Shown here: positions 20,445 through 29,180 of the stretch, piece after piece
How positions within the stretch are numbered: the stretch's first letter is position 1
Layout of the letters: each line of letters begins with the position of its first letter
DNA from: Bin103 sp002238925
Lineage (GTDB): Bacteria > Spirochaetota > Spirochaetia > SZUA-6 > Bin103
Assembly: GCA_965208065.1 (NCBI GenBank)
Contig: OZ242313.1
Span: forward strand, 4,278,001-4,342,000
Length of the DNA: 64,000 nucleotides
Reading direction: 5' to 3'
The notes under the pieces: generated by a model
Seen by the model: the letters and a program-made list of their open reading frames with translations, nothing else
Databases searched by the model: none
Told to the model about the DNA's origin: nothing
Program-made: the position numbers and the translations under genes

Positions 20445-20528
20445 GCACGCCCGCGGTACGGTGGATGAAGCGATGAGAACCACCTTGAACATCGCCGCCG
20501 GCGCGACCAGGATCCGTAATTCCAACGC

Positions 20529-21389
20529 CTACGACGGCGTCACGGGAATGACCGACAGGTCCTTCTCCACCTGCACCAGGGAGTGCCGCGCGTCGTGCTC
20601 GAACAGGAGCCACCACCCTTCCGCGGCGATCCGTTCCAGGTAGCGGCGGCGGGTGGCCATGGTGCGGCGCGGATCCAGGTCGATGGCGGGCACGTAGTGG
20701 GGCTTCAGGTGGAGGGCGTACGGAAACAGGTCGGCGGTGAACAGCACGGTGCGGCCGCCGCCCGATACGGTCACCACCTGGTGGTGGTCGGTGTGGCCCG
20801 GTGCGTCGCGCAGGCGCACTCCCGGGATCACTTCCGCCTCGCCCGCAACGGTGTCGAGGACGCCGGCTGCGGCCAGCGGCTCCCAGGTCTCCGGCAGGTA
20901 GCTGGCCTGGCTGCGGCGGTCGGGGGAGCGGGCGTAGGCCAACTCCCGCTCGTGCACCAGGTAGCGCGCCGCCGGAAAGGTGGGCCGCGGGCCGGCCGCG
21001 GTGGCGCGTACCGCGCCGCCGACGTGGTCGAAGTGCAAGTGGGTCAGCACGACGTGCGTCACCGCGCCCGGCTCGATCCCCGCAGCTGCGAGCTCCGCCA
21101 GCAGCTGCCACGCCGGGTCGGTAACCCCGTAAAGGTGGCGGAACCTGTCGCCCGCCGCGAGGTCGCCGAGCCCGGTGTCCACCAGCACCACCGCCTCGCG
21201 CCCGGCGGCGTCAGGGCCGCGCACCAGCAGGCAGCGGGTTGCCGTCGCCACCCGGTTGCGGTCGTCCGCGGCGTAGGAGCGGCCCCAGATGGTGCGCGGC
21301 ACGGTGCCGAACATCAGGCCGCCGTCGAGCCCGAACGTGACGTCCGCGCACGCCCACAACTCCAGCTCGCCGAGACCTACCGGCTGCAC
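20529..21389 (-). CDS. MBL-fold metallo-hydrolase
   Basis: A 286-residue metallo-beta-lactamase-fold hydrolase. Metal ligands are visible in order: THLHFDHVGG (HxHxDH), the histidine in DAPGHTDHH, the aspartate in LFTADLFPYALHLKP and a later histidine. Such enzymes hydrolyse thioesters, lactones or phosphoesters; the family here resembles lactonase-like (AttM/AidC-type) and uncharacterised hydrolases. I place the start at GTG 21389 because its codon overlaps the stop of the upstream NIPSNAP gene (TAGTG), suggesting translational coupling; an in-frame start at 21488 would overlap that gene by 100 bases. A role in opening a lactone or thioester in the neighbouring pathway is a guess. Confidence 0.88.
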   Translation of the reverse strand: MQPVGLGELELWACADVTFGLDGGLMFGTVPRTIWGRSYAADDRNRVATATRCLLVRGPDAAGREAVVLVDTGLGDLAAGDRFRHLYGVTDPAWQLLAELAAAGIEPGAVTHVVLTHLHFDHVGGAVRATAAGPRPTFPAARYLVHERELAYARSPDRRSQASYLPETWEPLAAAGVLDTVAGEAEVIPGVRLRDAPGHTDHHQVVTVSGGGRTVLFTADLFPYALHLKPHYVPAIDLDPRRTMATRRRYLERIAAEGWWLLFEHDARHSLVQVEKDLSVIPVTPS

Positions 21390-21712
21390 TACTGGAGCAC
21401 CGACTTCGGTGTCGGCGTAAGCCGCGTCACTTCGATCGTGGAGCGTTCGATCAGCTTTTCCACCTGCGGTGCGATCTCGTTCTTCCACTCGTCCGACTCG
21501 TACACCGCCGCGTACAGTTGCTCGCGCTGCTCCTCCGAGTCGAAGCGGCGCAGCCAGACGTAGGTCTGGTCATTGCTCTCGCCGCGGAAGCTGCCCGCGA
21601 TCACCATGCCGCGCGCCACCTGCAAGGGAATGATTTCCTCTTCCATGCAGCGCACCCACTCGTCCATCTTGCCCGGCAGTACCCGGTAGTGGCGCAGTTC
21701 GTAAAATGCCAT
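21389..21712 (-). CDS. NIPSNAP family protein
   Basis: A 107-residue ferredoxin-like alpha/beta protein of the NIPSNAP family: MAFYELRHYRVLPGKMDEWV at the start and a closing region with IEVTRLTPTPKS. These dimeric-barrel proteins are often found with catabolic enzymes, but their biochemical role is unclear. Its stop overlaps the start of the metallo-hydrolase gene, so both are made from one message. Confidence 0.85.
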   Translation of the reverse strand: MAFYELRHYRVLPGKMDEWVRCMEEEIIPLQVARGMVIAGSFRGESNDQTYVWLRRFDSEEQREQLYAAVYESDEWKNEIAPQVEKLIERSTIEVTRLTPTPKSVLQ

Positions 21713-21765
21713 CGGCCCCTCCTATGGGCCGCGCATGGTAGCGCGGATCGCCCGCGCCGGCCAAC

Positions 21766-22053
21766 TTACGCGGTAGCTCTTCGAGGCTCAACGCGGGCTT
21801 CGATCGCGCGACCCACTTCGACTTCCGCACGGCGCAGCTCCCAGGTCTTCTGCAGGTTCATCCACACCTGTGGCGTCGTTCCAAAGTAGCGGGCCAGCCG
21901 TAGCGCGGTGTCGGCAGTCACGCCGCGCTGAGCGTGCAGGATCGCCGTGATGCGGTTCCCCGGCACGTGCAACGCCTTCGCCAAGGCATTCGCAGAGATA
22001 CCGAGTACTTCCATTTCCTCCCGCAGTATCTCTCCCGGATGGACCGGTCTCAT
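21766..22053 (-). CDS. higA: HigA-family addiction module antitoxin, orphan
   Basis: A 95-residue XRE-type helix-turn-helix protein. The opening MRPVHPGEILREEMEVLGIS and the NRITAILHAQRGVTADTALRL helix-turn-helix are diagnostic of HigA/VapI antitoxins, and the closing LARYFGTTPQVWMNLQKTWEL is the family tail. HigB normally lies directly upstream, but the 70 bases above ATG 22053 hold no toxin before the oppositely oriented dioxygenase. It is therefore an orphan antitoxin that may act as a plain repressor or neutralise a toxin encoded elsewhere. Confidence 0.92.
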   Translation of the reverse strand: MRPVHPGEILREEMEVLGISANALAKALHVPGNRITAILHAQRGVTADTALRLARYFGTTPQVWMNLQKTWELRRAEVEVGRAIEARVEPRRATA

Positions 22054-22125
22054 GCCGCTGGGGCTGTTTCCCGGAGAACGCGGTCCTGGCGAGGCGTTCG
22101 TCGAATCGGCTACGGTAGCGGCGTG

Positions 22126-23091
22126 ATGAGAGTGCGGATGAGCGGGCGCAGCTTTGCGTTTCCGGGCGACTACGTGGGCGAGCTGGCCGATTGCGGCGCC
22201 GACCCGCACGACCCGGGCGCCGTGCAGGCGCTGCAGGTTGCCATGCAGCGGGACGGTTACCTGCTGCTGCGCGGGTTCGCCGACCGCGAGGCGGTGCTGG
22301 CCACCCGCCGCATCCTGCTGCAGCAGATGGCGAACGACGGCTGGCTGGCGCCGGATGACGAGCCGGACGCCGGGCGCAGCAATCCCGAACGCCGCGGCGC
22401 CCCCGCCGTGGACTCCGAGCAGCCCGCCATCGCGGGCTTCTACCGGGAACAGCCCTTCGTGCCGTTCTTCGCGCGCTACTTCGGCGAGGCGGCGATGATC
22501 TACCCGAAGATCCTCACCCGCGTGAAGAACACCGGCGGACGCACCGGCGTGCATTTCGACAACGTCTACATCGGACGCGGCTCGCCGCGCCTACTGAGCT
22601 GCTGGATGCCGTGGGGCGACGTCAGCGCCGACCAGGGTGCGTTGGCGATCTGCTCCGGCTCGCACGACCTGGCCAGCTTCGCGCGCCTGCGCGACACTTA
22701 CGGACGCCACGACCCCGACCGCGAATTCATCCAGGGCGCCGACAACGCCGCCGGCCACTTCTCGTTCCACCTGCACGAGGTCACCGAGCGATTCGGCGGG
22801 CGCTGGCTCACCGCCGACTTCCGCGCCGGCGACGTGCTGATCTTTCCGCCGTTCACCATGCACTGCGCGCTGGACAACACCACCGACCGGTTCCGCATCA
22901 GCTCCGATACCCGCTTCCAGCCGGCCGCCGATGCCACCGACGCGCGCTTCATGACCAACCTCGAGCCGCGCGAGGCGCTACGACACCGCTACCGGGTCGC
23001 CGACGGCGAGGTGAACGCGATCACCATGGACGAAGCGCGCGCCAAATGGGGCCTTGAGGATACCCGGCACGGGCTGAGCGGGGCGGGCTGA
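22126..23091 (+). CDS. Phytanoyl-CoA dioxygenase (PhyH) family protein
   Basis: A 321-residue Fe(II)/2-oxoglutarate-dependent dioxygenase of the PhyH family, cytoplasmic. The metal facial triad shows as His143 and Asp145 in TGVHFDNVYIG and a distal histidine in FPPFTMHCALDNTTDRFRIS, followed by the arginine that holds 2-oxoglutarate. GDVSADQGALAICSGSHDL is a conserved family block. Members hydroxylate very varied substrates, so none is assigned. ATG 22126 is chosen; GTG 22123 is equally possible. It is divergent from the HigA gene and followed by a Gfo/Idh/MocA enzyme after 38 bases, a pairing that suggests joint use (inference). Confidence 0.88.
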   Translation: MRVRMSGRSFAFPGDYVGELADCGADPHDPGAVQALQVAMQRDGYLLLRGFADREAVLATRRILLQQMANDGWLAPDDEPDAGRSNPERRGAPAVDSEQPAIAGFYREQPFVPFFARYFGEAAMIYPKILTRVKNTGGRTGVHFDNVYIGRGSPRLLSCWMPWGDVSADQGALAICSGSHDLASFARLRDTYGRHDPDREFIQGADNAAGHFSFHLHEVTERFGGRWLTADFRAGDVLIFPPFTMHCALDNTTDRFRISSDTRFQPAADATDARFMTNLEPREALRHRYRVADGEVNAITMDEARAKWGLEDTRHGLSGAG

Positions 23092-23129
23092 TCGAAGGCG
23101 GGCGAATCGGATAGGCTGCCGCACGACAA

Positions 23130-24137
23130 ATGCGAGTGAAACCATTCATTGTCGGCAGCGGCATGTCGGGCAAGGCGATCGCCAAGGCCCTGGCCGTGAT
23201 CGACATCGTCGACCCCGATATTACCGTGGAGGCGCCTTCCCAGTTGCGCCGCGGCCAACCGCTGGACGGCCTCATCGAAGCGCACGAACAGCCGGTGCTG
23301 TGCATTTGCAACCCGCACGGCCTGCACGCCCGCTACGTAATCGAAGCGCAGCGCGCCGGCTTCCGCGCCATCATCCTGGACAAGCCGCCGTGCGTGAACC
23401 TGGATGAACTGGCCGCCCTGCGCCGCCTGGCCGCCGAATGCGGCGACCAACTGGCCGTGGCCGTGCTGCACGGCTACCGGCAGATGTGGGGGCCGCAACA
23501 GATGCGGGCGATGATCGCCGGCGGCGAGCTGGGCGACCTGATCGCCATCGAGGGCACCTACTGGCAGTCGTCGGCCGCCGAGCTGGCGGTTGCCACGGAG
23601 CCGCGGCCCGACAAGGCGTGGAAGAGCGACGTCGCGCTCGGCGGTCCCACCGACACCTGCGTCGACCTGGGCACCCACTGGGTCGACCTGATGATGTTCC
23701 TGGCCGGCGGGCGGCCGGAGGCGGCACACACCTGGCTGTCGCACGTCAACGCCCCGGCGCCGAACCGCGACACCCACGTGCAGGTCTACCTGCAGTTCCC
23801 GGCGTGCCGGTCGCTCGGGTCGGCCTCCAAGACCGTGCACGGCGCCAACCACCTGGACGTGTCGGTGCTGGGCAGCCAACGGGCGGTACACTGGTCGTTC
23901 AACAACCCCGATGAACTGCGGGTGGGGCGCGGCAACCAGGTTGCCTGCATGCACCGCACCGCCGGGCGCTATGGCTCGCAGCAGCCGCCCTACCACGGCA
24001 CCGGCTGGCTGGAGGGCTACACCGAGGTCTCGCACTGCTTCCTGCAGCGCCTTGCCGGCCGCGACGCCCCCGCGCACCCCACGCTGACCGAGGCGCTCGA
24101 CGTAATGGAAGTGCTGCTCACCGCCGAGCCGCTGTAG
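23130..24137 (+). CDS. Gfo/Idh/MocA family oxidoreductase
   Basis: A 335-residue NAD(P)-dependent dehydrogenase. The Rossmann start is MRVKPFIVGSGMSGKAIAKA; the usual EKP motif is replaced by ILDKPPCVNLDEL, which keeps the key lysine. The C-terminal domain carries DTCVDLGTHWVDLMMFLAGG, with the DxxxH pair typical of the catalytic site (Asp and His). The family acts on sugars, inositols and amino-sugar derivatives. It follows the PhyH-like gene closely on the same strand. Confidence 0.9.
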   Translation: MRVKPFIVGSGMSGKAIAKALAVIDIVDPDITVEAPSQLRRGQPLDGLIEAHEQPVLCICNPHGLHARYVIEAQRAGFRAIILDKPPCVNLDELAALRRLAAECGDQLAVAVLHGYRQMWGPQQMRAMIAGGELGDLIAIEGTYWQSSAAELAVATEPRPDKAWKSDVALGGPTDTCVDLGTHWVDLMMFLAGGRPEAAHTWLSHVNAPAPNRDTHVQVYLQFPACRSLGSASKTVHGANHLDVSVLGSQRAVHWSFNNPDELRVGRGNQVACMHRTAGRYGSQQPPYHGTGWLEGYTEVSHCFLQRLAGRDAPAHPTLTEALDVMEVLLTAEPL

Positions 24138-24174
24138 CAGCGCTGTAGCAGCAGACAGCCGGCCTGGTCCCGCG

Positions 24175-25194
24175 CTACGCGGCATCCTCCGCTGCTTGGC
24201 CGCGCATCCGTTGTGCGCGGGCGCGCATGCGGCGGTGGGCTTGTTCGGAGCCGTCGTGGAAGCTGCCGAACCAGCGGTCGATCGGCACCGTCCCGTCACC
24301 GCCGTAGTTGCATTCGAAGTAGCGGTGATGCAGGTAGTGGAAGTAGTTGGGGTTGCGGACCGTCTTGCCCGCCTTGCCGAACTCCAGCTCGTCGAAACCG
24401 GAGTGGCCCGGCGCCGGCGACAGTCCCGCGTGCATCAGGTGCATGACGGCGTGCAGGGGATGCGACGGGATGATCCAGTGCAGGAACACGCCGGTGAAGT
24501 AGATCAGGTGCTCGATCGGGTGCATCGACAATCCTGACCAGGGGCCGATGTTGACGTTCTTGTGGTGCAGGTAGTGGGCCGCCTTGTACAACGGCTTCCA
24601 GTGGGTGAGCCGGTGCGCCCAGTAGAAGTGCACCTCGCGCATCAGGGGGACGGCCACGAGCAGCAGGACGAAGTAGACCGGGTTGGTGCGGAAATCGACG
24701 TACGGCAGGTGGCCGTTGGCGTACATCCACATCGTCAGCGCCTCGAACAGCGACCAGACGCCGACGCCGCTGACCAGGGTCCAGAACACGTTGTCGCGCG
24801 TCTGGTTGCCGAACAGGAACCGGCGGTTGCGGGTGCTGAGCCAGCGCTCGTTGTACTTGTAGTGCGTGCCCTGCGCCCGCTTGATGTACAGCCGCAGGTG
24901 CCAGGCGCCGAACCACAGGAGCACGATCCCTGCGTTGCGCAGGTAGATGCCGATCATCCAGCCCGGCTCGAAACGCGCCATGCGCTCCAGCTCCGGGGTC
25001 AGGAACAGCCAGGCCACCACGCTCACCGCGATGAAGAATGCATTGAACGGATACAGGTAGCCGGGGAATCCGAACAGCCACTTCAGAAACGCCTTCGGCC
25101 GCGGCGGCCACACGAACACCGCCGGTGTCTGGATCAACTCCGCGGGCTGCCACTCACCGCGTGCATCGCGCGCCCCAAGATCCGCTTCCGCCAC
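24175..25194 (-). CDS. Sterol desaturase / fatty acid hydroxylase family membrane protein
   Basis: A 339-residue di-iron membrane oxidase. The histidine clusters that bind two irons are present: HRLTHW, HYLHHKNV and HYLHHRYFECN, with additional histidines in HPIEHLIYF and HAVMHLMHAG. About four or five membrane segments surround them (for example VYFVLLLVAVPLM, IVLLWFGAWHL). Family members hydroxylate or desaturate sterols, fatty acids or carotenoids at the inner membrane. The start at GTG 25194 is chosen because GGGAGG lies just upstream; in-frame codons to 25305 look like non-coding sequence. It converges with the Gfo/Idh/MocA gene. The substrate is unknown. Confidence 0.9.
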   Translation of the reverse strand: MAEADLGARDARGEWQPAELIQTPAVFVWPPRPKAFLKWLFGFPGYLYPFNAFFIAVSVVAWLFLTPELERMARFEPGWMIGIYLRNAGIVLLWFGAWHLRLYIKRAQGTHYKYNERWLSTRNRRFLFGNQTRDNVFWTLVSGVGVWSLFEALTMWMYANGHLPYVDFRTNPVYFVLLLVAVPLMREVHFYWAHRLTHWKPLYKAAHYLHHKNVNIGPWSGLSMHPIEHLIYFTGVFLHWIIPSHPLHAVMHLMHAGLSPAPGHSGFDELEFGKAGKTVRNPNYFHYLHHRYFECNYGGDGTVPIDRWFGSFHDGSEQAHRRMRARAQRMRGQAAEDAA

Positions 25195-25330
25195 TGCTGT
25201 CACCTCCCGGATGGCGTGCGGCCCGCCGTCCTGGCAAGGGCCGAGAGCCCACCCTGCCCTCCTTTCTGGCACAGAACCTCTCTCCGCGCAAGGAGGCGGG
25301 AGCAACTCCGGCAGCTCCCGCAGACGGCCC

Positions 25331-26593
25331 CTACCGGGTGCCGCCGACGACCGGACGGACCATGGTCTGCTTGTGCAACCGGTCGAACTCGTCGCTGCCG
25401 TCGTCCTCGACCAGTTCCGTGAACACGCCGCCCTCGTATGCCGGCTGGTTGCCGGCGGCGAAGTAGTTCCACATCGACGATCCGGGCAGCGCTTGCGCTG
25501 CGAAGTGCACCGTGAGCCCCGACTCCCGCCGGTAGCGGATCAACCGGCGCGGCAGCTCCAGGTCGGCCTCGTCGACGCGGTAGCGGTCGAGCGCCGCCTC
25601 ATCCACGTCCACCCCCAGCCCGGGGGCGCCGGGCACCGCCATGTAGCCGCCGGTGACCGGGATGCGCGCGCTCAGCAGGTTGTGCTCGTACAGCTCGTGC
25701 ACGGTGACCGCCGGCCAGCGCGCAGCCGCCAGCACCGCGCCCAGGTGCAGGCACAGGCTGGCGGTCAGCCCGGTGCCCACCATCTGCAGGAAGATCGGCA
25801 TGCGCGCCGCACCGGCGAAGTGACCGGCCCGGACGGCGCCGGCAAGGCCGCCGCCGGCCACCCAGCCGTCGCAGTACTCGCTACGCGCCACCCCCTGGCG
25901 CGCCTCGTCGTAGTGGTGGGCGATAGGCGTACGCAAGCCCGCGCGCAGACGCCGGTTGCCGTCGACATCGTCGGCCGGGATAGGCCCCTCCCAGATCTTG
26001 ATTTTCGGGAACTCTGCCTCCAGCGCCGTCAGCACCGGCAGCGCGGTGGGCGCGTCGAGCAGGAAGTCGTTCCAGTCGGCGTCGATCGCGAACCACGGCG
26101 GCGTGGCCTCCGATATGCGCGCCATCGTCTCGTGCACGTCCCACCAGGGCCGCGTCTTGATCTTCATGCAGGTGTAGCCCAGGCGCACCGCCTCGCGCGC
26201 CTCCGCCTCGTACTGCTCCGGCGCCATGTCGTGATCCCAGAACGACACCGGGCAGTGGCTGCGCACCTGGGCGCCGAGCAGGCGGTGCGCCGGTACGCCG
26301 GCCAGCCTGCCGGCCAGGTCCAGCACCGCCATCTGCAACCCCGCACCCAGGCTGTCGTCCCAGTACAGCTCGAACGGCGAACGCCCGATCACCCGCTCGT
26401 CGACGTCGGCGCGGCCCCAGGTGTAGTTCTGGATCGTCTCGCCCCAGCCGGACACGCCCGACTTGCTGGTCACGCGGATCACCTCCACCTCCGACCAGGT
26501 GTGGATGCCGGCGCGCTCCATCTCGACGCGGATGCGTTCCACCATAGGCACCCAATGGCGGGTGCGCTCCACCGAAGCGATCCTGGCGTCCAT
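25331..26593 (-). CDS. Mandelate racemase / muconate-lactonizing enzyme family protein
   Basis: A 420-residue enolase-superfamily protein. The capping domain at the N-terminus includes GVSGWGETIQNYTWG; the barrel carries the KxK catalytic pair at Lys144-Lys146 (CMKIKTR), the first metal ligand in AIDADWNDF (Asp171 region) and a second acidic ligand in IWEGPIPADD. The HELYEHNLL and VPGAPGLGVDVDEAAL segments at the end resemble sugar-acid dehydratases of this superfamily, which remove water from aldonic acids. That would fit a sugar-acid route beside the many Gfo/Idh/MocA enzymes (inference). A GGGGGAA purine stretch precedes ATG 26593. Confidence 0.88.
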   Translation of the reverse strand: MDARIASVERTRHWVPMVERIRVEMERAGIHTWSEVEVIRVTSKSGVSGWGETIQNYTWGRADVDERVIGRSPFELYWDDSLGAGLQMAVLDLAGRLAGVPAHRLLGAQVRSHCPVSFWDHDMAPEQYEAEAREAVRLGYTCMKIKTRPWWDVHETMARISEATPPWFAIDADWNDFLLDAPTALPVLTALEAEFPKIKIWEGPIPADDVDGNRRLRAGLRTPIAHHYDEARQGVARSEYCDGWVAGGGLAGAVRAGHFAGAARMPIFLQMVGTGLTASLCLHLGAVLAAARWPAVTVHELYEHNLLSARIPVTGGYMAVPGAPGLGVDVDEAALDRYRVDEADLELPRRLIRYRRESGLTVHFAAQALPGSSMWNYFAAGNQPAYEGGVFTELVEDDGSDEFDRLHKQTMVRPVVGGTR

Positions 26594-26699
26594 CAGTTTC
26601 CCCCTCCGACCCCCGCTACCGTATCACACTCGACGCGCGACGATGCGTTGCGGTATCGCGATATCGCGGAAGCGACGGTACCCGCAGACGTTGTCATAG

Positions 26700-26816
26700 T
26701 TGTCGTGCCAGCGCGTTCACCAGCCAGGGCCGGCCGCGCGTTTGCGTCTACACGCTTCCCGCGCCTCCGGAGCGAACGCCTGACCGGTCGCCTCGGTGTG
26801 CTGGCTCCGCAGCTTC
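26700..26816 (-). pseudogene. Decayed fragment of the AAA ATPase gene found whole at 36459-38036
   Basis: About 110 bases align by eye with 37280-37390, the part of the full gene encoding GQAFAPEALAAVWTQTRGQP and the following LVNALAHG. Identity is high but there are scattered substitutions and small deletions, and no open frame remains. Further small traces follow: around 27031-27054 a stretch matches the MLSREGRQY codons of the DppC copies. The rest of 26594-27095 holds no gene I can support. Confidence 0.65.
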
Positions 26817-27095
26817 AAACTCAACCGCCGCGGCGTGTCTGCGCGCTACGCCTCGCTCGCCCCGCTCGTCGCCCCATCCGCGAAGCGCAGCCACTCGAAC
26901 GGCCATGCAGCCGCTCACCCTGTATGCGTACGAGGTCGATGCCGAGCCGGTCGTCGATGCCCCGGACCAACAGCAGCGCCGGGCGTTGGGGCGACGGAGT
27001 CCGATCTCGCGTGTCCGGCGTGGGAAGCGTACTGCCGCCCCTCGCGGCTCAGCATTAGGGCGGTTCAGGAGCTGTCGGATTGCGACGGAACGCTC

Positions 27096-27395
27096 TCATG
27101 CCACCGACTCGGCGTTCTCGCGGATGATTCGCGGGTGCCGGGCGGCGATACGCAGGAGAGCTAGCGCCGGACCTTCAGGACGGCGGCGGTCCTGTTCCCA
27201 ATTGCGCAAGGTGTGAACGCTGATACCGACCGCGGCTGCAAACTGGACCTGGGTAAGCCCGACAAACCCGCGTAGAGCCACCACGTCCGAGCCGGACTCG
27301 AACCGGCCCCGCATGAGGCGTCCGCGAACACTTGCCGGAATCGCGCTCGCGAACTGGCTTTCCGTGAGCTCCACGGCTTCATCTACGGATTTCAT
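27096..27395 (-). CDS. XRE-family helix-turn-helix antitoxin/repressor paired with BrnT toxin
   Basis: A 99-residue DNA-binding protein. Its HTH reads GLTQVQFAAAVGISVHTLRNWEQ, the type seen in MqsA/HigA-like antitoxins, and the C-terminus AARHPRIIRENAE is the common tail of this group. The ATG overlaps the stop of the upstream toxin gene (ATGA), so toxin and antitoxin are translationally coupled, toxin first. It probably binds the toxin and represses the shared promoter upstream of 27682. BrnA, the usual partner of BrnT, is a ribbon-helix-helix protein, so this is a swapped-partner arrangement. Confidence 0.88.
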   Translation of the reverse strand: MKSVDEAVELTESQFASAIPASVRGRLMRGRFESGSDVVALRGFVGLTQVQFAAAVGISVHTLRNWEQDRRRPEGPALALLRIAARHPRIIRENAESVA

Positions 27396-27682
27396 AAGTA
27401 TTGATCCAAGTACCCTTCGTACAGTCTCGTTTCGCGTGGCGTCGCCGGGCGAGCGCTGATAATCCGGACCGTGTCTTCATCTCGCGCAGTCCATACGATG
27501 ACAACAACGCCACGTGACAGAGGGCCGACCGCAATGAACCGGTCTTCCTGTTCAGAATGCTCCCAATCGAACATCTCAAGGTAGTCTGTCCCGGAAAGAA
27601 AGAGATCCTGCGCCTGCTCGAAGCTGATGCCATGCTTGCTGTGGTTCTGAAGGTTCTTGGTTTCATCCCACTCAACCTTCAC
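27392..27682 (-). CDS. brnT: BrnT family (DUF497) ribonuclease toxin
   Basis: A 96-residue BrnT toxin. The opening VKVEWDETKNLQNHSKHGIS and following FEQAQDLF are the family hallmark, with the conserved histidine and aspartate/glutamate positions, and the C-terminus carries VRIISARPATPRETRLYEG, where the SARPAT motif with its arginines forms the RelE-like active surface. BrnT cleaves RNA to stop growth. The start is GTG 27682 or TTG 27685. It lies upstream of and overlaps an XRE antitoxin. The module sits in the debris zone between an AAA fragment and permease remnants, consistent with arrival by transfer. Confidence 0.9.
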   Translation of the reverse strand: MKVEWDETKNLQNHSKHGISFEQAQDLFLSGTDYLEMFDWEHSEQEDRFIAVGPLSRGVVVIVWTARDEDTVRIISARPATPRETRLYEGYLDQYL

Positions 27683-27744
27683 CAAGCAACAGTATCAGTC
27701 ATTGGCGGACTACGTCAACGACTTACAAGACTGAGCCGTTTTCG

Positions 27745-27924
27745 CTACTCCCGGGCGGCGCCGCAGCGGCCGAGGCGGCCGCGCAGGCGGGGGCCAGCAG
27801 GTCGCGCACCGAGGAAGCTCAGCGCCGCCTCCGACATGATCACGACGCTCACGTTGATGCTGAAGATGCTGACCAGCACCAGGAGCAGGATGACGATGTC
27901 GCTGGCGGTCCCCAGCGGCTGCTC
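27745..27924 (-). pseudogene. DppC-type permease remnant with two internal deletions
   Basis: The reading frame strings together three separate parts of a DppC permease: the first membrane helix (REQPLGTASDIVILLLVLVS), then SINVSVVIMSEAALSFLG from near the C-terminus, then the final RGRLGRCGA. Everything between is missing. Compare the intact copy at 28223-29098 and the copy at 31655-32372. It is in frame with a RelE-type toxin stump upstream, giving an 82-residue chimera from ATG 27993 that should not be taken as a real protein. Confidence 0.8.
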
Positions 27925-28095
27925 GCGCCAGACATCGGAGCTGAAACCGCGGAGCTTGTTGATGTTGGTGCCATAGAATGGCTGCGTCCGCAATTGCGGA
28001 TATCCGTAAGACTCGAGCTTGGCTCGTATACGCTGCGAATACCCACCGGGAAGCGCAGTTAGCTTCGACAGGAACTCGTCTGTCTCGAAGACTCG
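27925..28095 (-). pseudogene. RelE/ParE-family toxin, C-terminally truncated
   Basis: Reading down from 28095 the frame gives RVFETDEFLSKLTALPGGYS, then QRIRAKLESYGYPQLRTQPF and YGTNINKLRGFSSDVWR. This is the first two-thirds of a RelE-like mRNA interferase; the KLRG...WR segment normally leads into YRIGDYRVFY, which is missing because the sequence jumps into the permease remnant. A TAG lies directly before the first codon where a TGG would be expected, so the start is damaged too. No clear antitoxin is readable upstream (28096-28222). Confidence 0.7.
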
Positions 28096-28222
28096 CTAGT
28101 CAGACGATGCCGCCACGGTCGCGTCTTGCGTCGGCCAGGCCTCGTTCTGAGAGTCGGTCAGCCCTAGTGCGGCGGCCGCGCATCTCGCTCGCGAGCCTCA
28201 TGCCGCCAGCAGGGTCGCTCTC

Positions 28223-29098
28223 TCAAACCGACCTGGCGGCAGCGGCGCCGAGACGGCCGCCACCGCCGCGCAGGCGCGGGTCGAGCAGGTCGCGCACCGC
28301 GTCGCCGAACATGTTCAAGCAGTACACGACGATCGTCAGGCACAGCCCCGGCCACAGCGCCAGCCGCGGCGCCACCTCCATGAACTCGCGCCCTTCCCGG
28401 CTCAGCATCCCGCCCCAACTCGGCACCGAGATCGGCAGCCCGAATCCCAGGAAGCTCAGCGCAGCCTCGCTGATGATCACGCCGCCGACGTTGATGGTGA
28501 AAATGATGATCACCGGGGCGGCGATATTGGGCAGGACGTGGTGGATGAGGGTTCGCCACTTGGTGCTGCCAATCGCCTCTGCCGCCTGGAAATAGACGTT
28601 CTCCTTTACCCCAATAACCGCGCCGCGGATTACTCGCGAGCCGCCGATGCCGCCCGTTACCCCCAGCACCACGATGATCTGCGGCACACCCCGCCCCACC
28701 AGGGACATGATGGTGAGCAACAGCAGCAGCCCCGGGAACGCCATCCAGGCGTCGACGAAGCGCTGCATCGCCAAGTCCAGTCGACCGCCGAAGAATCCCG
28801 AGACGCCGCCGATCAGCACCGCCACCACGACGTTGACCGTGGTCGCCGCCAGACCGACGGTCAGCGAAATCCGGGCCCCGAACACCAAGCGGCTCAGCAG
28901 GTCGCGCCCCAGTTGGTCGGTCCCCAACAGGTACCGGTTGGATGGGGCCTGCATCCGGTCCACGATGTTGACCTCATCATGCGGGTAAGGCGCCAGCACG
29001 TCGGCAAAGATCGCCACCAGGATCAACAGCAGGATGACCACCCCGGCGATGATGCTCAGCGGCTTCTCCTTGACCAGCCTGCGCAAGAAATCAGTCAT
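28223..29098 (-). CDS. ABC transporter permease, DppC/OppC type
   Basis: A 291-residue inner-membrane permease for dipeptide, oligopeptide or, in such genomes, possibly oligosaccharide uptake. About six membrane helices; the first is SIIAGVVILLLILVAIFADV. The NRYLLGTDQLGRDLLSRLVF block precedes the transport domain and the ATPase-docking EAA-like loop reads FQAAEAIGSTKWRTLIHHVL. The C-terminus GDAVRDLLDPRLRGG is the family tail. It is intact and lies downstream of a frameshifted DppB and a 29-codon duplicate of its own 5' end. No binding protein or ATPase is adjacent, so the unit is probably not functional as it stands. Confidence 0.88.
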   Translation of the reverse strand: MTDFLRRLVKEKPLSIIAGVVILLLILVAIFADVLAPYPHDEVNIVDRMQAPSNRYLLGTDQLGRDLLSRLVFGARISLTVGLAATTVNVVVAVLIGGVSGFFGGRLDLAMQRFVDAWMAFPGLLLLLTIMSLVGRGVPQIIVVLGVTGGIGGSRVIRGAVIGVKENVYFQAAEAIGSTKWRTLIHHVLPNIAAPVIIIFTINVGGVIISEAALSFLGFGLPISVPSWGGMLSREGREFMEVAPRLALWPGLCLTIVVYCLNMFGDAVRDLLDPRLRGGGGRLGAAAARSV

Positions 29099-29180
29099 AG
29101 CAACCCGTGGCGTCGATGACCACCCCGGCGATAATGCTCACCGGCCTGTCCTTGACCAGCGTGCAAAACGACTCAGTCAT
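29091..29180 (-). pseudogene. Duplicated 5' fragment of a dppC gene
   Basis: Between the DppB stop and the DppC start lies a second copy of the DppC N-terminus, reading MTESFCTLVKDRPVSIIAGV, which runs out of similarity after 22 codons and stops inside the start region of the intact gene. Its ATG overlaps the DppB stop as expected for the original dppC start, so the original gene was lost and another DppC was joined here by recombination. Confidence 0.8.

Noticed and set aside
27745..27993. A novel 82-residue membrane protein with one helix.
   Set aside because: Every part matches a piece of RelE or DppC found elsewhere in the window; it is a product of deletions.
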